DNA of 64,000 nt from Mimachlamys varia (lineage: Eukaryota; Mollusca; Bivalvia; Pectinida; Pectinidae). A model generated the notes under the pieces. The model had not been told where the DNA came from and searched no databases. It saw nothing but the letters and a program-made list of their open reading frames with translations. Location of the stretch: the NCBI GenBank assembly GCA_947623455.1, contig OX392529.1:55199186-55263185 (forward strand). Reading direction: 5' to 3'. Numbering within the stretch: the first letter of the stretch is position 1; the number at the start of each line of letters is the position of its first letter. Made by a program: the position numbers and the translations under genes. Below, one piece after another: positions 9,905-22,609 of this stretch.

Positions 9905-10550
9905 GTATCCCCTCAGGCTTAGCAGGACCACTCGATAAACATTTGGTGGAGCACCTTATAAACCCCTTGACCAGACCACTTGAAATCCACTGGAATATGG
10001 TTTTTTGGAACTACTTGAAATCCCCTTAACAGGACTACTTAAAATCCACTGGAAATCTCATTTAAATATTTCGAGACGCTTTAAATCCCCTTGGAGAAAC
10101 CACCTAAAATACCCTTAACAGGACTACTTGAAATCCACTTGAAGAAGCCACTTAAAATCCCCTTAACAGGACTACTTTAAATCCCCTTAACAGGACTACT
10201 TGAAATCCACTTGGAGAAGCCACTTGAAATCCCCTTAACAGGACTACTTTAAATCCCCTTAACAGGACTACTTGAAATCCACTTGGGAGAAGCCACTTAA
10301 AATCCCCTTAACAGGACTACTTTAAATCCCCTTAACAGGACTACTTGAAATCCCCTTAACAGGACTGCTTGAAATCCACTGGAAAGCTCATTTAAATATT
10401 TCGAGACGCTTTAAATCCCCTTATGGTAACCACTTAAAATCCACTTAATCCACTTAAAATGCACTTGCAATAGACTTGTACCAGAAAAATATATTCAACT
10501 TAAAATCCCCTTCTGATGAACTTAATTTCCCCTCAAAAATGTCCTGGGAT
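9905..10550. repeat. AAATCCCCTTAACAGGACTACTTG tandem array with 330-bp higher-order repeat
   Basis: The array alternates aaatccccttaacaggact and aaatccacttggagaagcc modules of about 30-40 bp. The marker tttaaatatttcgagacgct occurs at 10061-10080 and again at 10391-10410, giving a 330-bp higher-order period. The right edge, aatgtcctgggatgg, is the reverse complement of the start of the 4246 repeat, so both are copies of one family in opposite orientation. Confidence 0.8.
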
Positions 10551-11095
10551 GGAAACCAGTTTTTCCATGTTAACCAGGTTGTCGAACCTGTTCAACCAGG
10601 CTGTCCCTGGTAACTTGTTCATCATTTATAACCAAATCATCTTCAGTAACCAGGTTGTCCATGGTAACCCAATCATACATGGTAACTGGATTGTCCATGC
10701 ATTAACCCAATCATGCATTGTAACTGGATTGTCCATGGTAACCAAATCATACATCGTAACTGGATTGTCCAAGGTAACCCAATCATGCATGGTAACTGGA
10801 TTGTCCATGGTAACCCAATCATGCATGGTAACTGGATTGTCCATGGTAACCCAATCATGCATGGTAACTGGATTGTCCATGCATTAACCCAATCATGCAT
10901 TGTAACTGGATTGTCCATGGTAACCAAATCATACATCGTAACTGGATTGTCCATGGTAACCCAATTATGCATGGTACCTGGATTGTCATTGGTAACCCAA
11001 TCATTCCTGGTAACCAGATTGTCAATGGTAACTAGACCATCCCTGGTAACCAGGTTGCCCTTGGTAACAGGATTGTTCATAGTAACCTGACATTC
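10551..11095. repeat. 36-bp minisatellite with GGTAACC and CCATGG cores
   Basis: About fifteen units built from ggtaacccaatcatgcat and ggtaactggattgtccat, decaying at both edges into ctggtaaccagg variants. The 36-bp length keeps four overlapping frames open on both strands; no coding context was found. Confidence 0.9.
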
Positions 11096-13193
11096 AATTA
11101 TCCACAGTAAAAAGATAAAACAAGATCATCTCAAGTAACCAGATTGCCACTAGATTATCATATTGTTTTTCGCCATATTTTCTGTTCATAACATGAATAT
11201 TAGTACAGGAAAATTTAATGTACTATAAATGGTCTTTGGATAAAACAATGAAATTCTTAACTTCCAAAGAATCCATAAATTCACATGAAAATGTAAGATT
11301 TAAATGTATACTGTTACAAAAAGGAGTTCAGAACATCACAAATTAAAACTGGGACATTAAAATGAGGAGATAAACACTATCTATTGAAAACAGATTCCTT
11401 TCTAACAAGGAGATATCACTGATTCAAATTAGTACGAAAATATCAACATGACTGGCCCCCATCCAAACAGGTTCCCCTGGTGGGGCAGGATCTCAAATTA
11501 AACCAAAGTCTTAGGGTGGGAAAGAGGTTGGATAATCGGGGCTGAAAGAGGAAGTTGAACCATTAAATCCCTGGTATCATGCCTAGACACACATACACTT
11601 TTCACATCTGGTGGCCCACCTCACAGGCCAGTCGTACACACCGCCTTGCCTTTCCTGCTTCCGTCCCCCCTCCCCGTTTCCCCCCACGACAAAAAAGTAC
11701 ATGAAATATAAACCACAACACACATAAAAACCCATAACATCACATGGTTCTTGTTAAAAAGTAAATTCCTTTTGTAACGAAGGGTCTAAGAAACCTAATA
11801 ACATTGCCCTTTTAACCAGCATTTCGTGGATAATATATGCCAACCTTGTTTTGATTTGTGTGAATCTACTGTCAAAAATCTATCTCGCCCAGAATGTCAA
11901 AAAATGGTTCTTGTGTGGAATGCTCACTTTGAAGACAGACATGACTTATACACTTCATAACTCCTCCACACTGAAGAGTGTGGACTGTTAAAAACGCAAG
12001 TATCTCCAACAACATCAAAGACTTATACAATATCATACCATCCCACCTATGCTGAATTGAATTCCAAATTTGATTAAGGCGTCTATATACTATTTGTCCT
12101 GAAATGATGTCGATTAATTTTATACGGTAAACATGTTTTTATCTTTTTTCTATTTCGTCGTATTTACTATGTTTCTGGTTGCTGCACGGTTTGATTAGCA
12201 CCATTAATATAACGAAGTATCCTACCCAATTTCATTCGTAGATGCAAGAACCACTAACCATCTTTTCCATTAGATAAGTTTTAATCGATTATGAAGTTAA
12301 TTTTTTTCAATGTAAAAAGTTTCTCACTTTAAACAGAATTGTGACCCTGTGATGTACTTTTCCCCGATGTTTCTTCATATTCCGGGGGACAATCTCCAGA
12401 GAAAACTTCGGTAGGAGTGAAAAAAACAATTTTAGAACCATGTGTCTTGTAAAATAACAAGAATCACAAGACTAAAAATGTCCACATTATAGCCAAGATG
12501 GTAGAAGGTTTAATTACTATTTTTTTATCAAATTTGATGGCAAATATTGTTGTCTATTATCAGAAGTTTGCTAACAAACATTTTGTTAACAGATATATCC
12601 TTAGCAAAGAGGTTAAAGTTCTCGTGCAAGCTACATTAGAAACTGTGATCTTTTCAAAATGGCTTATTTCTCTCAAATCCTGTGTATCTAAAGCCTAGTC
12701 ACTCAGAGGAAGTGAATTACTCACAAGATGTGATTATCTTATTTGTGACTTTACTCAATATAATGTTAATATATGAGTATCAGGAAGTATTTCAAAAATG
12801 ATGATTTTAAGACGCTGGAATGCCATCAATGAAATACATGTAGTTCAGTTTTCCAGGTTTATTTGGCAGAAACGGTGGCAACTGCAGTAAATTAAGCCCG
12901 TTTTTTTATTCTAAATTCTATAAATTTTATGTCTGCTTTACTGAAATATATCATAAGAACATAACTACAGTCATAAATAAACTGCATAAGGTTTAGAATT
13001 TCAAATATTTTTCAAACATGTTTTTTGAAATTTAAATGTAATGAAAAATTGATCAATTTGATATGCCTGGCATCATTATTATGTAGACACACCAAAAGCG
13101 AGAAATAAAAAGTTGAAATCAAACTTTCCTCATAAGTATGCTTGCTTGTTGTGATTGAGAAATATACCTCAGTTCTCACTCTGAGGCCATGAC
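11096..13193. other. No gene seen; moderately GC-rich patch at 11.45-11.7 kb
   Basis: Mostly AT-rich. The patch at 11450-11700 contains C-rich runs but no splice-bounded frame. A 66-codon frame at 12498-12698 has AT-driven composition and is not credible. Confidence 0.45.
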
Positions 13194-13473
13194 ATGGCAG
13201 GTGTTGTTGATGAAGAAGACGTTTACTATTCCGAAACACCCGGTCTTATTCTCTTGAGCTTTTTCAAGGATCTCCATGTAAATCTTTTCTTTCTTTATAT
13301 ATTACCTCTGGTTTAATCGAATTTGAGTTCTGATTATAGTTTTGTTGACCCTTTGGACAGGTGTTCTGTGTTTTTTTGGTATTATTCAGACAATTTAATA
13401 ACAGCAGGAACTCTGAAACTCTTTCACCAGGAGGTATGGAACAATGTCCCTAACCTTGGAGCTTATATTTCAG
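13194..13473 (+). CDS. Candidate 5' coding exons of gene B (unknown function)
   Basis: Exon 1 (13194-13277) starts at gacATGGCAG, a good Kozak context, with an in-frame stop just upstream, and encodes 28 residues. It opens MAGVVDEEDVYYSETP, an acidic head followed by the hydrophobic LILLSFF. It ends CAT|GTAAAT in phase 0. A phase-0 partner is 13431-13473, after tgaaactctttcaccag, encoding EVWNNVPNLGAYIS and ending at a strong donor, CAG|GTATGT. An alternative acceptor at 13389 (ttattcag) would give a longer exon 2 but in phase 1, which does not fit that donor. The stop is not in view and later exons could not be chained with confidence. Low internal stop count and splice sites support coding. 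No family recognised. Confidence 0.4.
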
Positions 13474-13631
13474 GTATGTGGGGAGTGAGTTTTTTATCTG
13501 TGACAGCCAGATCACTTTCAATCTACATCAGAATTTCGACCTGTGTTTGCCTCCAGCAGTAACTGTTGACCGTGGTGTATATAAAGTTAAGTGGTGACTT
13601 TACAAGTCTAACCTTCAGATGTTGCAATTTA

Positions 13632-13959
13632 TTGTGAGGACAGTTTGCATGGACAGTGTTTGTGAGGACAGTTTGTGTGGACGATTTATGAGGATAGTTT
13701 ATGGACAGTTTGTGAGGACAGTTTGCATGGACAGTGTTTGTGAGGATGTTTTCCAAGGATTGTTTTAGGAAAGTTTATGAGAAGGGTTTGAGAGGACAGT
13801 TTGTGAGAACTATTTTTGTGGACAGTTTGTGAGGATGTTTTGAGAGGTCAGTTTGTGAGAACTATTTGTGAGGACAGTTTGTGAGAACTATTATTGAGGA
13901 CAGTTTGTGAGAACTATTTGTGAGGACAGTTTGTGAGAACTATTTGCGAGAACAGTTTG
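13632..13959. repeat. GAGGACAGTTTGTG irregular minisatellite
   Basis: About 330 bp of short interleaved units (gaggacagtttgtg, gagaactattt, catggacagtgtt) with periods of about 14-30 bp. Confidence 0.85.
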
Positions 13960-15546
13960 TATGATGGACTGGTGACACTATATAAGGAGACTCCATTACT
14001 AGAAACTAGTGTGACCTTATACACATAAACAAACCTAAGATAGAGTATACCTGTCTAACTCTCCCTCTAACTAACGGAGTGACTAGCCCTGTCAACCAGG
14101 TGTAATTATTCGTAAAACAGACAGTTAACCTAGAATACTAATATGCATACATTGTTTTAAACACGACTAGATGACTACATGTAAATGTATATATACAGAG
14201 ACTAAATACTATATCGGCCCTGTACCTCATACCTCGAACAAAAACTTCATTACCGAGGTGCCCTGCAGATTCCTTCGCTGTAGATTTTTTTCAGGAACGA
14301 ATATAACATCAGTATCTTTAGAGCATTGCTGTAGATTTTTTCAGGTATGAAAATAACATCAGTATCTTTGGAGTATGCATTGACAAATTGCTACACTGTA
14401 TCTGTCATATAATGGGACTAGTATTACAAATGATCAGGTAACCATGACAACACTTGTATCACATGTAACTATGGTAACAGCAGCATCACCTTGGCATCCC
14501 ATCAGGTAAATTACCCTAACAACAGTACCTTGGTACAAATTCACGGGAAACTTGTCAACCACTACTGAATTCCAGTCCTAGCAAAAATATAGTTGTCAAG
14601 ATCCCCCGCCCATTTAATGTGCGTAGAATAAGCCGATAATCGAACCTGAGTGAGGGGTTCAGGTAACAAGTCTACAAAACAAGTATCATCAAAATCTGAT
14701 CGTTCCTTCAATGGGCAGACGGACAGAGACCATTTGTGTATCCCCCATTAATTTTGTGTTGGATTGGGGGGGGGGGGGGGGGGGGGGGGGGTAAAAATGT
14801 TACTGTCCATTTGAAAACAACAATGCAAAAAGCACACAAAACGTAAACTAGAAGTAAAATTTGGCTTTAAGGCTACTTCAGAAAAAAACTGATCTTTCTT
14901 CATGTTTGCAATGTATGTAAACAGATACAGGGAGACTTAAACAGCAGATATTTTTACAAGCACTGGCACAACCTCGGTACTGTCATGGCCGCCATTGCCA
15001 CAGATTAGGGACAGGTTTAATGTGAACGTAGAACATTTATAGTACTTTTGTCCTGTTTTTATAACCATATTGTTCCAATTCAGAACAGCTTAAGTGTATG
15101 TGCAGCAATAGGTTCATTTCAGGAAGTGGAATGATTATCCATGTTGGATATGTCTAGATATATTCCAGTACTTGATGACCTCACAGCAGACTTTAAGATA
15201 AAAGTCTGAAATAGGGCGCTGAGTGAACAATATTCCTTTCATTTGTTTAGGAACCTCGGACAAAAGTGAAATGAAAAGTCTGCAAGATTGTATAACAGTG
15301 AATAAACACACAAGTAAAGCTTATAGCATAATGCTTACAACATAGGACACACATCCCATGCGCCTTCTGTCTGCCAGCTGTGGTGCAAGGATCTTCAAAA
15401 ACTTTTGAAGCTATCTGTAAATTATATTATGGATTGCAGAAATGATGTCAAAGTTGTGAGATGGACTGTTCTGATATGGACAACACTGTAACCACTGCCC
15501 TGAACTCGTTTCCAACAATCTTCATTTTATTGTTGAATGAAAAATT
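13960..15546. other. No gene seen; homopolymer and repeat fragments
   Basis: Holds a 26-G tract (separate entry), a near-duplicate of about 60 bp at 14272-14372 (gctgtagattttttcagg...atcagtatctttggag), and an apparent repeat fragment near 14680-14720 (caatgggcagacggacagag). No supported exon. Confidence 0.45.
14766..14791 (+). repeat. (G)26 homopolymer
   Basis: An uninterrupted run of 26 G in an AT-rich setting, followed by taaaaatg. Confidence 0.95.
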
Positions 15547-16094
15547 TCTGTCATCTTTACCTCCCTACACATCTTCAGAAAGGCTGTCATCTTTACCTCC
15601 CTACACACCTTCATAAAGGCTGTCATCTTTAACTCCCTACACACCTTCAGAAAGGCTGTCATCTTTACCACCCTACACACCTTCAGAAAGGCTGTCATCT
15701 TTACCTCCCTACACACCTTCAGAAAGTCTGTCATCTTTACCTCCCTACACACCTTCAGAAAGGCTGTCATCTTTACCTCCCAACACACCTTCAGAAAGGC
15801 TGTCATCTTTACCACCCTACATACCTTCAGAAAAGCGGTCATCTTTACCTCCCTAGACACCTTCAGAAAGACTGCCCTATTCACCTCCTTACACAACTTC
15901 AGAAAGGCTGTCATCTTTACCTCCCTACACACCTTCAGAAAGGCTGTCATCTTTACCTCCCTACACACCTTCAAAAAGGCTGTCATCTTTACCTCCCTAC
16001 ACACCTTCAAAAAGGCTGTCATCTTTACCTCCCTACACACCTTCAGACAGGTTATCATCTTTACCTAATCAGAAAGGCTGTCATCTTTACCTCC
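15547..16094. repeat. 36-bp minisatellite, about 15 units
   Basis: The unit contains ccttcagaaaggctgtcatc then tttacctccctacaca. The 12-codon period leaves the - strand open for 178 codons with the repeat MTAFLKVCREVK. No splice sites or upstream coding context were found, so coding is not favoured. Unit-to-unit substitutions are few. Confidence 0.88.
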
Positions 16095-16589
16095 CACATC
16101 CATTCTAATAAGTTGGAAATGTTCATTTCCAAAACTCATTTGTTTTAAATGCTAAGAAATATTAACAAAAACTTTGGTCTGTGTCATACTCTCATATCAC
16201 AATACCAATGTGTGTGTCACATGAAAACTGTTATCGTTGGTGATTCTTATGTATGGTACAAGTGTCCTTAAAACTCTTTTGCCTGTTTTTCTTCAATCGT
16301 TTACAAGTCAAAGCCCAGTGATAAGTACATCTACCTCCTACAATGACGCGTGAACACCAGTGTGCCATGACCTGATCAGGGCCTCGGGACGGAAAAAACA
16401 ACCATCACTGATTATTGACAAAAAACATAGCATTAGTTTTGACATACGGTAATGATATTTCCTTTAGTAGTAAGGAACATTAAAATCACTCGACCTGAAT
16501 TACATACTAATATCTATTGATCTGTTTATGTTATATACTTAGTGTTAAACACTTATGTTTTTAATGATTATTTGTGTTATTATGTTTAC
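16095..16589. other. No gene seen
   Basis: No supported feature. Confidence 0.45.
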
Positions 16590-16735
16590 CAATATACTTT
16601 ATACATTTATATGTTTACCGATACACTTTATAGTATTACTTTATTTACTGATATTCTTTATATATTTATGTTTACTGATACACTTAATACACTATTTTAT
16701 TTACTGATATACTTTATATATTTATGTTCAGTATT
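16590..16735. repeat. AT-rich TTTACTGATAYACTTTATA array
   Basis: About five degenerate units of about 29 bp containing tttactgatacactttata followed by a tatttatg-type segment. Confidence 0.7.
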
Positions 16736-17129
16736 CTTACATATTTTGTTGTTTTTTCTCTCTAAATACTAATTTCTTATATACTTATAATGATGGAGTT
16801 GGATCAAGATGTAACAATTCGCAAAAACGAAAACTGAAAGTTTTTAACTACATTTGTACAAACTGTCACTCAAAGATCAAATACACCTACAGGAAAATTT
16901 GGCCAAGACTGTTCCCATTTTATCCCAAAATCCCATGCATAACTGTCCTGACATGGTTGATGTTTTTTTCCCATTCCAAAAAAAACTCAAGTCAGTTTAT
17001 AGAAGACAGTTTCCACAAGTCAGCAGAGACCTATTAAGGATACATATAATATACATTAACAAAAATAAGGGATACATGTATTTGATATTATTTCATATTA
17101 CCTGAGATAATGGATACCAGTAGTTTACA
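16736..17129. other. No gene seen
   Basis: AT-rich; no supported feature. Confidence 0.4.
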
Positions 17130-17480
17130 TTATTCTGCATGATCATAAATTAAGAATATGAATATTATAAGGATCATAAATATGAAATTCATGTATGTTA
17201 CATTATCATAAGTATAAAGTCCACGTATGCTATATTATCATGAATTCAGAATACCTGTATTTTTCATTATTTTACATGACTTTAAATCATAGAAATATTT
17301 TGTAGTACTTTCTATAATTTTTCAAGCCTATAAATCATGAATACCTGAATTTTTCATGAATTTAAATGACATTAAATCATGAATTCCTGTAATTTTCATA
17401 AATTTACATGACTATAAATCATGAATTCCTGAATTTCACATCATTCTTTATGTTTATAAATCAAGATTATCTGTATTTTA
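17130..17480. repeat. Degenerate about 60-bp AT-rich tandem repeat
   Basis: Five to six diverged units built on acatgactataaatcatgaa and ttcctgaattttcat. The array is old. Confidence 0.65.
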
Positions 17481-19700
17481 TATAATTTTACATAACCATG
17501 ATCAAGATATTTTATGTTCTTCATCATTTTGACATTAACAGTAATCATAATATATACTTGTATGTATTTTATATTTTTAAACTTGAGGAACGACACCAGT
17601 ATTTTATATGTAATGAGCTAGCTAAAAAGACATGTGTATGGTGTATATATAATTACACATATGGACTTGTGTGTTAATCAAGTTGGTCTTGATGTCAATA
17701 TATTTTCATATCATTATTCTCAATATGGAAATAGTATGTAACAATTAAAAGTCCAGTGGGGACTGCCAAACCGTTAAAACTTGATTAGACAATAGTAAGG
17801 AACTAATATGAATGATGAATTGGCTCACAAAGTCTATACATTCATGTGGGGACATTTATATTTTGTAAACTTTACAAAGTGAATGTTAAAGAATAAAATA
17901 TATAATAAAGTTTATTCATGAAAAGTTCTTTATAATTATTCATTCCCCTCCTCACTTTATAATTATGATGTTAATTTGCCCATATACCGAAGTCATGCAG
18001 GCTTTGCCAATATATATTTATGAATTTAGAAACTAAATTCTTGTATAAATAAATGTCATTTCAATTTGAAATTATGTTAGAGATAGAAGAAAGATGGAAA
18101 AAGTGTTAATGTACACTATGGGTTTATGACAATAGCATCATGAAGATAGTCAACTTCCCAAAAAATCTAAAAGAGAAAAAGACAATCTGGCATATTCTTT
18201 AAGTTAAAAACATGAATATTTTACACAAATTTGAATTTTAACAATGAATTCACTTGTCCTAATTTAAATATTTTGAGGCAAAAACTGTTATAAAAAAAAG
18301 AGATAAAAATTTTGATGGTAGATACAAACGAAAAAACCCACTTGTATGAAATTTGAAAACATTTTTGAAATTCAAAGAATTTTGAAATCTGTGTGCACAC
18401 ACCAGTGTCATAATGTTCGACAAGACGAATGATGACACAAAATTGGCAGAATTTTCCTTAAAATATGACCATTTAGATTTATTAAGTATTGAAAAAAAAC
18501 CATCTGATTTATTTACAAGTTTGTTCCATACATTTCTAACAATATAGAAACCTTACACCAGCTGATCTTGATGAAATGATGGTTATATGGGGAAAAGTGT
18601 GACCATATGATACCCTTGATAAAATCTCCTATTTGGAAAACACAATCTGTACTTCCTTCTTATTGGTTCCTTTGAAAACAAGACTATACCTGAATATTTC
18701 AATTTTAACAAAAATGCACCTAAAAAGCTTTTATTGTTTTTCTCCCTGGCCAACATTTTGCTCATAATTTCCTATCCAGGATAACTTAACTAACCTACAA
18801 GATTCTAGATACAAAGTTTAATTGAAAAACTTAAATTATTACATAATTCTGTAGAAATTTATATCAGGTACTTACTAGGGTACAATCTGACTTAGTATTT
18901 TCTTATGGTACCATTTAAACAGAAGTTTTTGTATGATATTGCGTTATTATGCAAAGAAGCATATATATTTTATAAACAATGAAAGCTTTTGTAAATATTA
19001 CATCTGCAGGAGGGACTCTGAACACAAATTATGGAAATTAGAAACTGTGTTGCTAACAACAAATATTTTTCAATGCAATGATTATGTTTAATAACCAAAA
19101 TAAACAATCTGTTTGAAGAAACCTTCAAATTAGCAGAATTTTTAATAAATTCAAGTAATCTAAACAGTTTAAAAATCCAGTCAGTATGTGAAAAAGTCTT
19201 TTGTAATTTCTAGAAACTCTATAGTAACTATAAGCAATATTTTACAAGGTCTGCAGTTTAGACTTTCAAATAAATGCATACAGTATATATTTCAAAATAA
19301 TATGTTTCACATTTTTCTAGTTAACCGCAAACGTCAAAGTGTCCATATAGAAAATTCTAGTTTGCAAATTCAGAAAATGCTTCGTTGTTGTTTTATTATG
19401 CAGTTATTTAACTACAAACCTTCCAATTAAAACAACAGTTAAAAGAATTTACAAACATTATGATAATTTAAAAAGGCTTAAGCTTGATTTTTTTCAACAC
19501 ATCATTCATGTCTGGTTTGAAATTTAAGCCAGTTATGTATGGTAATTTGTGGAAAAATTGTGAAAATGACTATAAAATTACCATTAAAACAACTGACATC
19601 AAAGTTTAAAAAGATTCTTGAGAAATAAACGTTTATGTACAATAAATATACCTGAAGGGAATAAGCGCAATTTCTACACCAAACCAGTGAATTTTGCTGC
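17481..19700. other. Very AT-rich, no gene seen
   Basis: No exon with both splice signals and an open frame was found. Reading frames here have AT-driven composition. Confidence 0.5.
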
Positions 19701-19824
19701 AATGAACTTCAAATTTCCCCTTGTTAACAAAATTTGAAATTATCACTGTCAACATTTCCTGCTTCAAAATTGACGTTTCTTGCATTTCAGGGCTAATTAA
19801 TATGCGAAGAACGTGAAATCACTC

Positions 19825-20110
19825 ACCTACACTGAGAAACCGGCCCACTGCGGCTGTTGCAATTGCGTAGTTTTGTGAAATTAATCCAAACAAATTTCTC
19901 AAATATACAAGAATTCAACACACAAGTAATTCAAAGCACAGCAAGAGACAATTTCTTTCCTCGCGATGTTTTTAATTTCGCACCTACATTCCACCATATT
20001 TTTCGAAAAGAAAATAAGGCATACGTTGCACTTTCTGTGTTTGTAAGACTGAGCATCGTTCCCACAACAATTTTGTCGAACACTTAGTCGGATATACACA
20101 TGTTCATTTC
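19825..20110 (-). promoter_or_regulatory. Possible 5' exon and promoter on the - strand
   Basis: On the - strand, CAGTGTAG|GTGAGTGAT at about 19824 is a near-perfect splice donor following a locally GC-richer segment (GCCGCAGTGGGCCGG). No acceptor precedes it closely, so it could be a non-coding first exon. No downstream exon was identified; weak. Confidence 0.2.
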
Positions 20111-21849
20111 AATCAAAATGGAGGAATAATTTCATCTAATTAATCCACTCTCACTTGAAAAACTCCATCATGGACCACACATATCAGGTCCATGTAAAAA
20201 CACCTTCATACAGCGAAGGAGAAAAGTAAAACTCCAAACCTGCCACACATCCAACCAAAAAATACCAGGTGGGTCGTTCTAAAATCCTGCCTGGAAATTA
20301 TAATCCAAAGATGATCCAACGAGATAATCCAATGTACTGTCGTAATTATTAGATTGTTCTTCAATTAGCGATGATAACAAATTTGACACCAGTAAGACGA
20401 TGAATTGATAACAATGTGTTGTACGTACATTTTCTGTGTGGCTTCTTATAACATATATATACCACCTAGACTATGTCAGTCAAACAGTCTGGTAGGGCCA
20501 GCTCTCACACATACGGCTATACTCACTTAAAAATTCTTTTAAAAATTAATCTCCGCTTAATCCCGACTGGTAGATTCCAACTATCCATACACATGCTAAT
20601 TAGCAAGAATGTCCCTCAATTAGTAGATTAGATATGCCATGGAAAATCGGAGATATTTGATCTGAAAACATTGGTCTGATCTAGATATTTGTGTTCACCA
20701 CCTTGAATGTAGACTGATCTGACTGGTTGTGAGGCCCTATGTGTAGGGAACACCAGCGATGTGTAAACGCTGGGTGGTCCAAGGGCTGCCTTAGTACTGT
20801 GTAGCAGGCAGTGTGTGAACAGTAGCTGTTGTTATCTGTATAAGGCATCCAGCAGATCGGCTTTTTTAGACATTTTTCTATCACTTTACCTTAAGTAGTT
20901 GATCAGCCATGCCACCTTGGGTTTCTTTTCCGTTTTTTTTTTTTATCAAATGGGGAAAACTAGTAGATTTAATTTGAATGTTGATGGGTTCAAATAATTT
21001 GAGAGTTATTTCAACAAGATCAGCTTGCTTTTCGTAGTTATGACTCCCATCGGCAGGTAAAAGGATCCACCATTTTACACCATATTCATATTTATTGCAA
21101 CGCTTTTAGTTTCTGATACAGACATTAACATTTTTAAATGCCTAATTATCTCTGTTAAGGGTAAATATCTGAGGCTTCCTTAGGCTGTGCACACAGATAC
21201 ACATCTTTTCTCTATTGTAAACATAATTTATACACATGACTATATAAAAAGGAGACTTTTCAATTCCTTGATTAGATATGATAGTTTTCCCTTTCTTTTT
21301 GTGAAAACACTAACAATTCATAATTTTGAAATACTTAACTCAATTTTTTTTTTTTTTTTTAATTTTATATTAAGTATAAAATATGTTTCTACTCCTAAAT
21401 CGACAATGATTAATATAGAAACAAAACTTGATGAAATCTACCAATACGATATTATAATTTCTCCTATTTGTTGGAAAACAATGAAAATATATAAAAAAAA
21501 ATTGATTTGAAGATATTTGTTTTCATAATAAATTGATAAAGATGAATTATTTACACACATTTTCTTTCAGAAAGGACTGCTTTTATAAAGTTAAAATCAC
21601 TTTGCTTTTTATCAAGCCATATTTGAAAAATATCAATTATGTGTTTGTGTTAATTTGGACTTAAATTAGGGAGATGTCGAGGGAGACTGGTAAATTTTGG
21701 TCAAAATGAGGGAGTCTCCCTCCTAATGAGGGAGGGTTGACATGTATGTGAACCCCTCTGCTCTAAACACACCCTTCAAATGACCTTATACCTAAGGAAT
21801 ATAATATACAGAAGTCAGCCCCCCCCCTCCCAAAACCCCAGTTACTACC
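20111..21849. other. No gene seen
   Basis: AT-rich with poly-T runs near 20934 and 21343. Reading frames lack splice context. Confidence 0.45.
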
Positions 21850-22215
21850 GACAGGTCCCCTGTAAGGACATACAGGTCCCCATAAGGACATGCAGTTCCC
21901 TGTAAGGACATACAGGTCCCCATAAGGACATACAGGTCTCCATAAGGACATACAGGTCTCCATAAGGACATACATGTCCCCATAAGGACATACATGTCCC
22001 CATAAGGACATACAGGTCTCCATAAGGACATACATGTCCCCATAAGGACATACAGGTCCCCATTAGGACATACAGGTCCCCATAAGGACATACAGGTCCC
22101 CATTAGGACATACAGGTCCCCATAAGGACATACAGGTCCCCATAAGGACATACAGGTCTCCATAAGGACATACAGGTCCCCATAAGGACATAAAGGTCCC
22201 TATAAGGACATACGG
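21850..22215. repeat. 20-bp minisatellite, about 18 units
   Basis: Regular units of aaggacatacaggtccccat (20 bp) with ccc/ctc, caggt/catgt and aagg/tagg variants. The 20-bp period rotates through all three frames, so the frames MGTCMSLWGPVCPYG are artefacts. Confidence 0.95.
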
Positions 22216-22323
22216 ACCTTACCAACAGGTGCCGTTTAGCTATAGACGTATAAATATAGACATACACATATATTCTGATCACCTACACGACTATCACTTA
22301 ACCTGTCAATATTTATAGCTTAC

Positions 22324-22359
22324 ATATCTACTCCGCAGATGGCCGCCATTTTCTGCCAT
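22324..22359 (-). CDS. Possible short first coding exon (12 codons)
   Basis: On the - strand, gacATGGCAGAAAATGGCGGCC opens a 12-codon phase-0 stretch, MAENGGHLRSRY, ending TAT|GTAAGC. Good start context (G at -3, G at +4) and an AAAATGGCGGC YY1-like motif just inside the ATG resemble many metazoan first exons. No second exon was found, so this is only a candidate. Confidence 0.2.
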
Positions 22360-22609
22360 GTCATATATCAGTGCTGGGAGGCATATACTCGCACCAATAA
22401 TACTGGAGTTTTTATTTCACTTCTTTTTATGAAAGAAAGATAAATAATGATTTAAACATTCATATTTCTGGCCATTAAATATGAGCTGACCATCAAAAAA
22501 AGACATCAAAGATTTACTAATTCTACAAAGATCAGGTATCCTTAGGAACAGCTTTCTAATTAACACAGGACTTATATTGAAATCAAATATAAGCTTTCAT
22601 TAGATGTGA

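Noticed and set aside
10516..11090. Four overlapping frames of 84-135 codons on both strands
   Set aside because: A consequence of a 36-bp repeat without stops; no coding context.
21763..22163. Frames with MGTCMSLWGPVCPYG repeats
   Set aside because: A 20-bp unit rotates frames, so the same peptide appears in all three frames.
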